DNA of 64,000 nt, taken from NCBI GenBank assembly GCA_021397835.1, contig JAJFZO010000234.1:1933001-1997000 (forward strand), written 5' to 3'. This DNA is from Moringa oleifera (lineage: Eukaryota > Streptophyta > Magnoliopsida > Brassicales > Moringaceae). The notes under the pieces are model-generated. The model worked only from the letters and a program-made list of their open reading frames with translations. It was not told the DNA's origin and did no database searches. Position numbers and translations under genes: made by a program. Of this stretch, positions 49,506-61,500 are shown in pieces (the stretch's first letter is position 1; each line of letters begins with the position of its first letter).

Positions 49506-50357
49506 GATCACTAAAAATACTTTTGCATTTTCCTAAATCCCTTTTTGATGAAAAGAAATCAAAGAAAGGCAAAAGAAACTCAAACTTTACCAAGAAGAAT
49601 TAGGTATGGGAGTCAATTACATGTAAGGAAGAATTAGCACCCTAACAACACCTAAAATTGGTACTAGTAAAAATAAAAAGTATTCTATCGAGTGATAAAA
49701 AATATTCAAACTTGATTCTCATATAAAGCAACACATAATTATAAAAAGAAAACCATTTTTAAAGAATACATGAATGATGGAAACTTAGTTTCCAAAAACA
49801 TTTTATTTAAGACCCTAAAAGTTGGCTTTTACCAAGCTTTTGAGTCTTGAAAGAAATACAAAGAAAGAATCTTGTATCTTGAAATCATCAAAGAGCATTC
49901 AAAATGATGCATTTTGGGTGACGATCAAGGAAAGGCACTTAGACCAACTCCCATTTTCTTAAGATAAAAAGGTTTTGTTAGAACTCCATGTAAGGAAGGA
50001 CTTCTATGCACACATCATTTTAAAATTCATTTTATGCAGAAAGGATGGGCATATAATGTAAAAATGATAAAGAAAGGGAACTCATTACAAGAATAAAACA
50101 TTAATACAAGTAGGAGAATATGAAAAAGAGCATAAAGAGTATCGAGAGAGCATGAAAAAAAATAAAGATTTTAATATGATTAAAGTGGTTACAAGGAAAA
50201 GACTGTAGGATAACTAGGTTTACCTGCTAACACAATGTAGGAATCTTCCTGCAGCTTTTTCATGAAAGTGAACTCTCACACGCTCTCAAACTATACTATC
50301 AAACTCACTAAAAAAAAATGAAGTGTTTTGCTCTTAAAGAAAGAAAGCATTTTTCTA
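49505..50357 (-). repeat. Element D LTR, partial second copy
   Basis: Homologous to about 40515-41430 and in the same minus orientation. It lacks the last ~160 bp of the LTR (next to the integrase break) and everything upstream of the leader (after 50357). Confidence 0.8.
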
Positions 50358-50719
50358 GGTTGCTAAGAAAGGGAAAAAAAGTAATTGTTGCCCCTTTATT
50401 GAGCAAGGAGAGGGGGAATGAGAAGAGGAATCACCTTGGGGGGCCTAACCTGTTCCTCTTAAAGGTAAGTTTGCACCAGATTAGAATCTGCCTACTAAAA
50501 GGTCCCTGAACCACCCAAGCTTGGTTGAGGAGTGGCTACACAGTTCCATCCTCCCTCAAGACCTAAAAAACTAGAGGAGAAAAATAATAGAACCTTTCTG
50601 TGTAACACCATGATGTGTTTCAAGGAGGGAGTATCATCTCTTAATCTTAATCCGTAAATATGTAGCAATAGACTCTTGATCAATGCTTTTTTTTTTCTGT
50701 TTTATTATTTACCCTGAGA
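50358..50719. other. Unassigned GC-richer segment
   Basis: Joins the partial LTR to the gag-like ORF region. Includes ggagagggggaatgagaaga and cttggggggcctaacctg. No domain or repeat partner found in the window. Confidence 0.4.
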
Positions 50720-51345
50720 ATGGCTATATTTATGAACAAGTACAACCATACTAGCATCAGTCTTTATCATTTCATGAAAGAGGCTAATGTTGCTAATGAA
50801 TCCGCCACTAATGCGATAAATAAGACATACGTCTACGTAGCTAAACCTGAGAGGCTAAAAAGTCTGCTGGCTAAGGTTAAGACTGATGTAAGCAATGTGA
50901 AGACTAAATTAGGTTTGATTTAAGTTAATGTGGATGTAATGATAAGCCACGTGAAAAATGAGCTTATCCTTTAACATCGGGATAAGTTGAAGGTAGCTCA
51001 AGAAGAGACTTGATCTCGAGTTGTCAATAAGTTTAGAATGTCAGAGACCTACCAAGTTGAGATTAGTGAGTAAGCCTCCTACCTATACTAACCTATCATG
51101 AAGTGTACGATCAAGGAGATTTAAGGTAGGTACCCTACCTCAACCTCTTCTAAGTGCAAGTGGCTCCTCCCAAAGAAGCTTCCTCAATTCATTTTGAGGA
51201 CCTAGATGTTACTCTAATCGATCTGGAAGAAGTGATAACTACACCAACTGAAGAGGGATTGTCTGCATTAGTGTTGGAAGACCTTGCTCCCGAAGCTGCT
51301 CTAGTACCCGATGTGTTTGAAGATAAAGTTGAATATGGTGCCTAA
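50720..51345 (+). pseudogene. Gag-like coiled-coil ORF, antisense to LTR orientation
   Basis: Plus-strand frame, broken near 50922. ATG at 50720 gives MAIFMNKYNHTSISLYHFMK and a heptad-like segment LKSLLAKVKTDVSNVKTKLG. The next frame gives LKVAQEET and FRMSETYQVEISE, and the end is PEAALVPDVFEDKVEYGA with TAA at 51343. The layout (coiled coil, 'F-x-x-S-(E/D)-x-(Y/F)' block, acidic tail) matches the C-terminal half of the antisense ORF in element E's LTR, and it ends about 0.65 kb from the LTR start at 51990. Family assignment is tentative. Confidence 0.5.
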
Positions 51346-51990
51346 AATGGTAATATTTTTTTTACTTTTTTGCTGAATGAACAAAATTTCTTTTGATCAC
51401 TAAAATTCTTGTTTCAAATCCATCTTCAACTCATACTTAAAATAGCTGGAGTAATCATTACTAAAATAATAATTTAGAAATTATTAACTCTCCAAACATA
51501 ACCCTTACGATGAGTGCCTTAAACCAACTTTGGATGAGAAAAGCTTGTGAACGGATATAACATCATATCTGAGCTTAGTCTTGATGGTAGGAAGATCTTG
51601 ATAAAATGTTAAAACTTTCATCTCAATGATAAAAGAAACCTAATAAAGAGGATCCTAATGAAGAGAATCCTAGTGAATCATCTAAACTAAAAATCTCAAT
51701 GTGGAAGACTTCCAAAGAATTAAGGTGAACAACGATAAATAGATCTACGATGTGACATTTAACTTCCAACCTATTGAAGTAAACCTTAATGTATTGATTA
51801 AATTGCCAAATCTTGATGTGGCCTTCTATAGTACAAACCTTAATGCTGAAAACTTTCAATCTTACATAAGGTTGAAAGGTATTTTACATGAAATTGTTGG
51901 AAACTTGCTTGAAACCCTAATCTTAAGCCACTAATTGAAAATAAGTCTTAGATGAAGCCAAATTTCTAGGAGCAAAATAAGGTATCTACA
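51346..51990 (-). repeat. LTR start region (U3) of element D
   Basis: Ends CA at 51990; its reverse complement starts TGTAGATACCTTATTTTGCT, resembling element E's TGTCGATACCTAAATTTGCC. Directly beyond, element E's 3' LTR resumes. Confidence 0.6.
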
Positions 51991-52682
51991 CTACATTAAA
52001 GAAAAGAGCCATGATATTGATATTGCATGATACAAGGCTAGTGGGAAAAGATTTAGAAGAGCCTACTTACTCAATCTTGAGTTTTTATAAGACACTCTTC
52101 TCAAGAGGGAAGAGTTTGCAACGATATTCCAAAATGACTAAGGAAGAGTCTTCCTAAGATAGTAGAAGTGAATATTAAGACTTTAAAGTCCTATATTTAT
52201 AGAAATTCCTTTAGTGTTGTAATGGTAAAGTCACTAGTTACTTATTTTGCATTTTTGACGCTGTTACCTAGAAGAGTTTACCATGTGACTGGGGAAAAGT
52301 TTGAAAATCTTGAAAGGTGAGTAAACAAGAGTCTACCTAAGGGTATGAAAGAAATATTGAGATATTAAAAGCTTATATCTAAAAGTGGTAGACTTTCTAA
52401 ACATTCATTTTGCATTTTCGACACTCTTCTCTAAAGAGTCTACTATGTGTTTAGAAAGGATTTTGAAGTTTCAACGAAGTGTTAGAGAAATCTATGGACA
52501 ATGAAAAATGAATATTAAAGGTTTTAAACTATTTTTTAGAAAAAAAAAATGTATACTTTTATTAAATGTTAGTATCGAAAGGAAAGAATAGATGAAAGGG
52601 TGCAAGAAGTTAAAAAGAAATCCAATTCATTTCATATTCTAAACTAGATTATAATGAGTTTGAAATACAAAAAGAAATACAT

Positions 52683-54611
52683 TTAAGAAGTTTTCTCCTT
52701 GTAGTCAATAAGGTCTTTGTAACTATTGTAAAACCTGGCTCATATATTTAAGAGATATGAAAACAAGGCTTCCCATAGGTTCAAGCATGGCTGGAGTAAT
52801 TTAAGAGGTTACAACTGACTTCGGCTCTATAATAATAAAATCCAAGTTGAGTTGAGGATATTCCTTTAACACTTTTTCATTGGTGTCCTTTCTTACCTCT
52901 AGAATACATTTACTCCTCCTCTAATGTTATATTGTTCATTTCTTCACTCCCCTTAAAGTTTGTTACAGCTTCTTTTTTAACAGCTGCTAGTTGCTTTGGG
53001 TGTTCCTTCTTCATTTTTTCTTGTTGAACCTCAAAATCCACTAACCTATCTTCAATCTCTATTTTCAATGCAAAGATTTATTGATCTACCTTTTTCTTTC
53101 ACTGTTGGAAAAAGGTGTCCTGCGCTGTTAACTCAGCTCTTTTTTTCTTACCTTCTTTAAGAGCTTTTTCAGCCTCTTTAAATAAAGATTCAACCTACTT
53201 AAGGATTTTTATTTCTCTACTATTATAGCATTTCTTGTATAACATGTAAAAAGGGATTTATGAGTCAACAATAAAAGGAAAAAAGTAAAGTATGCTAGTT
53301 AACCATAGAAATTCCGCAACTAGTAAGCAAACACCTTCTAAGTGTAATCTCCTTTCATCTAACAAGGTTAAAGAGGTTGAGGCTGGTAGCACTACCTCAT
53401 GAATGAAGTTCCTGATTTTTTGAGCTTAAAAAGTTATGGTGACAATAGGATATGCCTTTTTGCATGGTGATTATTTTAGACTCCTATTAGGAGGAGAAGT
53501 GTGCAAAAGTCACCATGCGAGAAGGCACATCCTATTGGTTGCTTGCCCTTTACAACAAGAGTGCTGCCATCTTGCCTTTCTTAAAGGAGGAGCTAGAAGG
53601 TGTCTTTCAACTGCTTTAACTTCCTCTTTAAAGCTCCTTTTTTCCTATCATAGGCATTATCAAAAACTAATCTATAGTCAAAATAAAAAAGAAGAGTTAG
53701 TGACAATATGCTAAAGGTATAAAACTAGTAAAATAAAATAAGATAAACTTGTTGAAAAGATGGAGATTTTGATTCATCTATAGGGAGGGGTTGAGAACCA
53801 TTTCCAGGTTGAGGTCTCTTGATAAGGAAGGCCAGGAATAGTGATGATAAATTTACTAAAGCAGATTGTGAGGGAGAGTTGACCTTTGATAAGGAGAGTC
53901 TACCATTTCCAAGATGAAGGTTGGAAGGCTTTATAGGAATTGGCAGTATAATAAGCTCTTGAGCTATGAGATAAGAATGTACTCTAGCTATCCATGAATC
54001 ATTAAAGAATGTGGACATAGGTAGAATCTTCTTGTTACTTGCCAAAGTCTATCTAAAAGCAGTAAGAAGTTCATAGAGGGTAACATCAGCACCATATTCT
54101 TGATTTAGTTGGGTCTATTGGTTGATCGTAAGAGGGATTCTATTCTAAAATATCCAAAAATATGAATGTCTAGTTTTAATGCCTTAAGGAGGTTAGAAAC
54201 AAAGAGTTAGGACCACTTTGATGAGAAGTATTAGAATTTCATAGGTTGTCTTAAATCATTATGTAGTTGTTTTAGTTTAAAAAATCTAGAAAACCCTGAG
54301 GATGATAAGTGCATGATTTTTAAATGTAAATACCAAGTAGAAAAGGTAATAAGGATTCTCAAAGAATTAAAGACCAACTACAGGGGGGATAGCTTGTAAT
54401 TCTCATAGATTACTCTAAACCGTGTGTTTAAAGGAAGTCTTAAACCTATTTTGAGACATTCCTCGAACACATAAAGGACACTTGGCTTATCAGATAAGGA
54501 CCTACCTTCAAGAGTAGGCATCACTATGCCCACCAAGATAGAGATCCTATATGTTTTCCTAATTCTAGCCCAATTCCTAGTAATAATCATCAAGAGACCT
54601 ATAAATTTCAT
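52683..54611 (-). pseudogene. Antisense gag-like ORF in element E 3' LTR
   Basis: The best-preserved copy. ATG at 54611 starts MKFIGLLMIITRNWARIRKT. FEECLKIGLRLPL then resembles the PF04195 'putative gypsy type transposon' signature. The next open piece (54045-53725) reads MSTFFNDSWIARVHSYLIAQ, then a coiled-coil region, then DYPQL-like text (KEYPQLNLDF) near 52855 and a TAA at 52683-52685. Frameshifts and stops separate the pieces. Transcription would run against the LTR promoter at 55718. Confidence 0.65.
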
Positions 54612-55717
54612 ACTAGCTAAAGTAAAGGAAAGGAAAAGAGTAAAATAAAGTGAAAATTTACCTAGAAAAAGAAGATATTGTTACAAGAAAGGAAGACTCG
54701 TTTTGAATGAGTCTCTAAAAGTTAAAAAGGAGCAGATTATGTTTTTTGAAGAAGAAAGATGAGGAAGACTACAAGGAAGGTTAAAAAAATGAAAAGAAAG
54801 ATATATAAAAATGAATTAGCTATTAAAGAATAGTCATTGCGAAGAAGTAAACCTTTCAAAGGCAAGGCTGGTAATGTGGTAAGAAGAGCATATGTGGCAT
54901 GACGTAATTAGGGTGCATTCGATGATGTGGAGTAGAGTGTTGATGTGGCATATCACTAACTCATGAAAAAGCTGCTAATATGGTAACATAGGTGCTAACA
55001 GTCTAGGAAGACTGATAATGTTACATATAGATCCAACTCGTATGATGTTATTACAGTGAAGTTGATGAGATGGTAAGGTTGAAGCATCACTCTCCTATCA
55101 TGTTTGTTAATTGATGTGGTAGGACATCACTCGGTGAAGCTATCAAATCAGCTTAAGAAGATAGTAAGCAAAAACGAGATGACACGAAAGGTAGTATAAC
55201 TTGGGGGCAGGTAAAAAAAAAAAAAGGAGGCGGACCTACATAGTCAGCAAAAGACTCCCATGTGGCAGACAATGCTACAGATATGGCAGTCCCTAAAAGT
55301 GATGCACCTAGGAGAGTTTATAGCATAGTTTCAGACCGAATCCTTTAATCATTTGATGAAATTAAGGCCAACAATTATATAAATAAGGGTGTAATGCAAA
55401 AAAATAATAATAAAATTGATAATTGTAGTTAAAAATTGAAATCAAGCCCTAGGTTTGAAGGAATCAAATGATGTGATAAAAATCAGCTGGGCAGACCTAT
55501 TCTTGGCTTATTCAGACAACAATCGGGGCAAAAGAAGATTCTTTCTCATTCAGATGAGGTTGGAGAGTGTAAAAATCAAGTTAAAATCAATAAACACACT
55601 TTAAAGAGTGTCATTAGACCTCACAAGGTGAAGTGGACCATGTTGAGCTAAAAGGCAGAAGCTACTAGGTGTACTATACCCTCCTACCATTCAATGTTAA
55701 CTTACACCATTGGAATC

Positions 55718-55727
55718 CTATAAATAG
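55718..55727 (+). promoter_or_regulatory. TATA box of element E 3' LTR
   Basis: CTATAAATAG in the same context as at 27143. Confidence 0.65.
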
Positions 55728-56180
55728 ATGTCAATTTTCCAATTGAAAGGAGAAAGAGATGAAGCAATTTCCTTTACACTTAGGCATTCATAGAAAGCAA
55801 AAGAAAGTTCTCTAAAAAATTCTCTTTGTAGCTTTCATAGATTTCATTAAAGTTTTCATTTTTCTCCAAAAGAATTTCTATTGAAATTTTATGGTTAATT
55901 ATATTACAGAATGGAGAAATACTACGAAAAGTGTAAGGGACTTCAAAAGGTATTTGATCTCACTTCTTGTATCCATTTACTGAAGCATATTCAATTTCTT
56001 GAATAAAATTATTGAAACTAAGTTACTTAATTATCATTTAATTTCTCGTTAAATTATGCATTTTGATTTATTTAAAATTTTGGCATATAGTTCAATCATG
56101 TTATAAGGAAGGGAATATTTTCATGGTCATATAAAGATTTTCCTTCTAAAAATTATTTTTCTTAATAAAATGTCTATCTT

Positions 56181-57839
56181 GGAGATTACACTTAGAGAAG
56201 ATGTCTGTCTAAGTAGCTAAGGTATGTATACGTTTAACTAGCACACTTTACATTTTCCTTTGTATTATTGACTCATAAATCCTTTTTTAATGTTATATAG
56301 GAGTTTGCTAAAATAATAGAGGAATACAAAATCTATGGCCAAGCTTAATCTTTATTTAAAGAGGCTGAAAAAACTCTTGAGGAAGCTAGGAAAAGGGGAG
56401 CGAAGTTAATAGTAAAGAAGTCATCCTTTAGTAGTAAAAGAAAAAGACAAATCAAGAGATCTTTGTACTAAAAGCAAAGATGGAAAAAATGAAGGTGAAT
56501 TTCGAGTTTCAGTAGGAGAAAATGAAAAAAAAAAAAAAAACATCTAAAGCAACTAATAACTTTAAAAGAGAGGTTGTAATAGCCTTTAAGGAGAGTGAAG
56601 AAATAAATAAAATAATATTGGAAGAGTGTGCAAATGTGTTTTGAGAGGTAAGAAAGAACACCAACCCAAAAGTGTTAAAAGACTATCCTCAACTTAACTT
56701 GGATTTCATTACTATAGAGCTAAAGTTAGCTTCAATCTCTCAAATTACTTCAGCCATGCCTAAACCTATGGAAAGCCTTGTCTTCATATCTCTTGACTCC
56801 ATGACCCAGATTCTAAAGGAGTTGGAAAAAGACTCTACTGACCCTAGGAGAAAACTTCTATATGTATTTCTTTTTGTATTTCAAACTCATTATAATCTAG
56901 TTTAGAATGTGAAATGAAATGGACTTTCTTTTTGTCTTCTTGCACCCTATCATTTATTCTTTCTTTTGGATACTATCATTTAATAAAGGCGTGAAAATTC
57001 TTTTCATAAAAGGAATAGTTTAAAACCTTTAATATTCATCTTTCATCATCCACAGATTTCCTTAACTAGCCTTTGAAACTTCAAACTCCTTTCTATATAC
57101 ATTATAGACTTTTTCAGGGAAGTGTGTTGAAAATGCAAAATGAATGACTAAAGAGTCTACCTCCTATAGATGTAAGCTTTTAATGTCTCAATATTTATTT
57201 CGTACCCTCAGGTAGACTCTCCTTTACTCACTGAAAGATTTCCAGACTATTTCCTAATCACATGGCAGACTCTTTTAAAAAACAGTGTCAAAATTGCAAA
57301 ATAGGTACCTATTGACTCTACCATTGTAATGCTAAATGAATTTCTATAAATATAGGACTTTAAAGTCTTAATACTCACTCTATTCTAAGAAGACTCTCTT
57401 TCAGCTTATTTTGGAATACTATTGCAAACTCTTTCCTGTTTAAGAAAAGTATCTTATAAGAACTCACGATTGAGTAAGTACTTTTAAATCTTTTCCCACT
57501 AGCCTTGTATCATGCAATATCAATAACATGACTCTTCTCTTTAAGGCAAGCTCAGAAACACTGTATTTAAAGAGATTCTTTTAAGCTTGGAGGAAGTGTG
57601 TGGAGGTTTCTAAGAAGATCTCAAATGAGGGTCTTCATAGATCCTTGAGAATCTACTTTATTTATCTAACAGATCATCTATTTGATTTTGCCTTAAAAAC
57701 CCAAGTTTTCACTCATCAGACTCTACTAACACCCTTTTCGATAGTCTTCTCAAAAGCGACGTTGTTGTTCTTTAGGCTATAAATGATAGTGGCACCTTTG
57801 CTCTAGATTTTTAGTGAGGGCAAAATTTAGATATCGATA
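56181..57839 (-). repeat. Inverted copy of the first ~1.64 kb of element E LTR
   Basis: Reads as the reverse complement of 23206-24845. aataacatgactcttctctt near 57520 pairs with the region around 23500, and the outer end gatatcgata is the reverse complement of the LTR start. It meets LINE RNase H sequence directly at 57840. Confidence 0.85.
56410..56905 (+). pseudogene. C-terminal part of the LTR-borne gag-like ORF, inverted copy
   Basis: Because this LTR piece is inverted, the ORF reads on the plus strand. Coiled-coil region (about 56410-56650), then MLKDYPQLNLDFITIELKLA and PKPMESLVFISLDSMTQI. It matches the ends of the ORFs at 24187 and 52683 but has lost their stop position. The stop is now at 56903. 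Confidence 0.65.
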
Positions 57840-57845
57840 ATATGA

Positions 57846-58290
57846 AGGTAAGGCCACATTGCACATCCACAGGAGTGCATCATATGAGATGGAAACCACC
57901 CCAAGCTAGTTTCATTAAAATCAACGTCGATGCATTTTATAACATCGTAAACAAAACCATAAAACTTGCTGTTGTCGCTGGGGAAGCTACAAGCTTTGTG
58001 TTTTTTTGTGTCGTGTCAGCTACATACCTAATTTTATCTCCCACACATGATAAGCTATTAGTAATCCAACTTTGGTCTCGAACTAGCATTGAAGTTTTGG
58101 GTAGAGGTTGGTCATATTGAAAATTGGCTGCTTGTTGGCTATCCAAGAAATGAAACGGGGGATATGAATATCCTTGCATCTCGATGTGTACATTTCAACA
58201 TGACCTCAGGAGGTTGAATATATTGGCTCATAGATTGGCCTAATTACCTATTGCTTTAGGTGATCTTTAGGTATGGTTAAATACCTAACT
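57846..58290 (+). pseudogene. LINE RNase H domain (right part of split LINE)
   Basis: RWKPPQASFIKINVDAFYN is the standard start of the RNase H (RVT_3) domain that ends plant L1 ORF2: W-x-PP, then (V/I)K(I/L)NVD with the first catalytic Asp. A frameshift follows near 58010. A plausible domain end reads MTSGG-like and LTYESM text to about 58300. It continues the zf-RVT region that stops at 23200. Confidence 0.8.
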
Positions 58291-58352
58291 TATGAATCTA
58301 TGTAATCTCGATGTTTCATGAAGACTAATATATCACTCATTTAATAAAAAAA

Positions 58353-58360
58353 ATTATATC
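58353..58360 (+). repeat. Candidate LINE target duplication, right copy
   Basis: ATTATATC follows the A-rich tail aataaaaaaaa of the LINE and equals 18496-18503. Confidence 0.55.
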
Positions 58361-61300
58361 ATAATCCAAAATGCATTAATACGTTAAAAAATGTAACACA
58401 TTGACTCACATTTTAATTGATGTCTAATTTTATTTAATTTAATAGATATAAATATTGTATTACTTTGAGGTTGTATTGTATTATAAATATTATATATTTT
58501 AATATTTTAATTATTTTGGACATATTTGTTAAAAATTTTGTTTATTATTTTAAATTATATGTAAAAAAATATAAAAAATTTAAAAATTATATACTATTTA
58601 AGTACATAAAAATAAATTCATATTTTACTATTAATTATGATATTTAAAATGAATTTTTATATTATTATTGAATTAATAATTTAATAATTTTATTATTATA
58701 AGAATTTAGGTATTAGTTTGTCTAATAAATTCTTTACAACAAATAAAGCTATAATTTAAAATTTAAATTATGAATTGTTATTAATCTAAAAGCTCTATTA
58801 TTCATATTAGATTCATTAAAATAAAATTTTAAAAATATTTTGATAAAGATGATAAATTAACGTAAAAATTAATTTTTTAAAATAAATATCATTAAATTTA
58901 AAATTTAAATTTAATTAGATAAAGATTATAGTATTAATAAATTATGAAAATATAAAATTAAAAATAATTAATATAAATATTTTTAAAAATTTAAGGAGAA
59001 ACATAAAAAAGTAAAAACTACTATCCAGATATATGTGAATGAGATTTCAAAATTTTATATCGTTAAAACTTATGTAGTTAAATAGCATGTAAATATTTGC
59101 GCATATGATTTACAATAACAAATTTAAAAATACTTTTAAAAAATTTTGCTAAATCAGACAAGTTTAACCATCCATGATACCATTGCTTGCATTGCTTGCA
59201 CTGTTTTTTTTTTTTTTTTTGTCTATATAAAAGAATTGAAAATTAATATTAATATTGAAATTTTAAATATAGGTCTTAATTACTTTATTCAATTTAATAA
59301 TATCACAAAAAATTTAATAAAATAAAATATTATTTTCATAAACTTTTTATGAAGAAATATGTACATAACTTTACGACAGTTATAGAAAATTAAAATTATA
59401 TTATTTACCATATCTCAAAACTTTTTTTGAGCATGTCGTGGACACAAAAATGCTTTAAAATTGATAAACATTGTAGAGTTTGATATTGCCACCAACTTTG
59501 ATTACAAGACAATCAAATCATTGAAAAGACATAAATAGAGAAACAACATGCAAAAGGAAGAGAAAAAGAATATTAGTAATGCACTTATGGCAGTCAGATT
59601 GGCAAAACACATTATCAAAGTGAAATTTGAGCTGATTGATAAGCTAGAAAATCAGGATGGTTTTGCCATTTTTTATAATTTACTATAAGCAAAGACGGTG
59701 AGCTATAACAAATTCTATTATCTTTTGTTGATCTAATCGCTTATAATTTTACAGTTTTAATAATATTAATTAGTAAAACAAACATAATACTATTGTAGTA
59801 GTGAACATTCAAAAATCAATCAAATATCACATATTTACCGTTAACTTGTTTAAATAAATTGATTGAATATTACTCAAACTAATTATTAATAAAAATAAAA
59901 AATAAATAAAAAATTTAAAATAAAAAATATAAAAATTGAATTAATAAATTAAAGAATAAATTTCAATTATAAATATATATTAATATTTGAAATAATTTTA
60001 ATATTAATATATTATTTACATATAATTTTTGAATATCATTAAATTAATTTGTTGATATTATCTTATCAGTCCCACAGTCACTGGCACCAGTGGCCCAAGG
60101 TCTCCACTTTAAGTAGGCTCTTCATTCATATTTTCATTTATATTTTTAAATATTGAGTTCATAAATAAATTGTTATAAGTTTTGATTTTTTAAAATTTAT
60201 TATAAATTTATATTGAAAGTAATTTTTAAGTTTTTTTAAATTTTTCAATAGCATTTTTGTTTTTTATTATGTAAAATTTAATATTGTTAAAATCTTTATT
60301 GGATTCTTAATTTTAAGCTAAATCTGTAGGAAAATATATTTTTTAATATTTTTAATTAAAATTTATCTATTTTATTCTTTATTTAATTTCATATTTATTG
60401 TACATAATATTTCAATAATTTATAATTTTATATTTTAAATATAAATTAAATTTTGATTCAATTTCATAATTTTAGTATCTGTGACTTTTGCATGATGAGA
60501 TATGTATTTTAATCAAGAATAATTTGAAGTAGATTTAAACAATTTAAAATATTTTTAAAAAATCTATATAATTTTATAAAATTAAAATTATTTTTTAATT
60601 ATTAGAAAAATATTGTTATAATTTTAAAAAATATATGTTATCATTAATATAGAATTTTAAAATAAAAAAATCTTGGAAAACATCATAAATAAAAATAAAA
60701 CACCATATTAAATTAATTATGTATATATATAATAAATATATAAATTACTTATAAAATTTTATTAGCAGTGTTAAACCTCCTATTTGCCAATAGAAATGTT
60801 GGTGTCACACCAGATAGATTAGTAAAATTTTGTTTGAATTTAACTATATCACAAGAAAAAGACTAATCATCTTATCAACCAAAAATTAATTATTATTAAA
60901 ATTTAAAAAATAAAACACAAATAATAATTCATATATTAAAATAAGAATAAAAAGATAAAAATTCATATTAAACGCTGAAATTTATTTTTTCTCTCAAAAT
61001 AAATCTTAATTTTAAAAAAATTTCAAAATAAACTCTTAATTTTAAAAAAATTTCAAAATAAACTCTTAATTTATCGATTTGAATCAAATTAAATTTTATT
61101 TAACAATTTAAAAATAAAAATATTTTAACCTATCATGTAAAAAATTAAATTTTTATTTAAAAAATTTATGACCAAAATTTTAAAAAAATATATAAAAATA
61201 ACTTATAAATTATAAATTATTTAAATTTTTAAAAATAAAATAAAACTTAAATTTTTTATAAATATTTTTATAGTAAAAATATTTTTAATTTTTTATAATC

Positions 61301-61500
61301 AGTTTGAAACCAAGTTCAACTTAAATAGAACCACCCATGCCACCAAGTGATCACATACATATGCAAACAACTCTTTATGGCCAAGAGTTTCCTTAAGAAA
61401 CAATTCAATCAAATTACTCAAATTAACATTTCATATTTTGTATTATATAATAACCTTCACTTGATATAAAAATTTTCTATTTAAACAAGATGGCATAAGA
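58361..61500. other. AT-rich intergenic DNA
   Basis: No gene seen. Contents: long A/T tracts, a poly-T of 18 at about 59203, a short GC-richer island at 60070-60115, and a tandem 29-bp repeat listed separately. This is the original locus DNA that continues, before the insertions, from 8021 and 18487-18503. Confidence 0.6.
60985..61075 (+). repeat. ~29-bp tandem repeat, 3 units
   Basis: The phrase tcaaaataaa(c/t)(t)cttaattttaaaaaaatt occurs three times in a row; the last two units are nearly identical. Confidence 0.8.

Larger units (their letters stand above)
40354..51990 (-). mobile_element. Element D: second Tat-like gypsy complex, minus strand
   Basis: Inserted in the 3' LTR of element E. 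The right border, read on the minus strand, starts TGTAGATACC (51990), an LTR start. The left border is an LTR end of the same orientation. Inside are LTR-type sequence (40354 to about 41600), a minus-strand pol (46969-44142), an inverted plus-strand pol copy (46940-49505), a second partial LTR (49505-50357) and a further LTR-like region with a gag-like ORF (50357-51990). gag and ORF1 of a normal element are absent. It may be several rearranged or nested copies and not one insertion. Confidence 0.65.
51991..56180 (+). repeat. Element E 3' LTR, second part
   Basis: Continues the LTR from the point matching 23492 to about 27610 of the 5' LTR. Text such as ccatgatattgatattgcat at 52008 and the TATA box at 55718 align. 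The final ~360 bp of the LTR are missing; an inverted LTR-start copy follows. Confidence 0.85.
23206..57839 (+). mobile_element. Element E: Tat/Ogre-like Ty3-gypsy retrotransposon with nested insert
   Basis: The order is 5' LTR (23206-27968), PBS-like site, long leader, ORF1, gag, protease, RT, RNase H, second RNase H, integrase, 3' UTR with tandem repeats, polypurine tract, and a 3' LTR in two pieces (40067-40353 and 51991-56180) split by element D. A very long LTR, an extra ORF before gag, a second RNase H after the first and 3' UTR minisatellites together define the Tat/Ogre group. All genes are mutated. Its right terminus is an inverted LTR start instead of the LTR end expected there. Confidence 0.85.
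18504..58352 (+). mobile_element. LINE (L1-type) split by a 34.6-kb retrotransposon nest
   Basis: The left part (18504-23205) carries an ORF1 zinc-knuckle region, then RT and zf-RVT remnants. The right part (57840-58352) carries the RNase H domain that ends plant L1 ORF2 and a short A-rich tail near 58344-58354. The two parts read on from each other, so the gypsy complex between them was inserted into the LINE. All frames are broken. The endonuclease domain seems largely absent: only about 460 bp separate the knuckle region from the RT leader. Confidence 0.85.

Noticed and set aside
23206..57839. Interpretation as two unrelated adjacent gypsy elements
   Set aside because: The split 3' LTR joins exactly with its 5' partner, and both outer borders sit in the same LINE. 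Nesting explains more than adjacency.
58465..58647. 60-residue Tyr/Ile/Lys-rich frame
   Set aside because: Product of AT-rich DNA with no domain. It lies in intergenic sequence just after the LINE poly-A.
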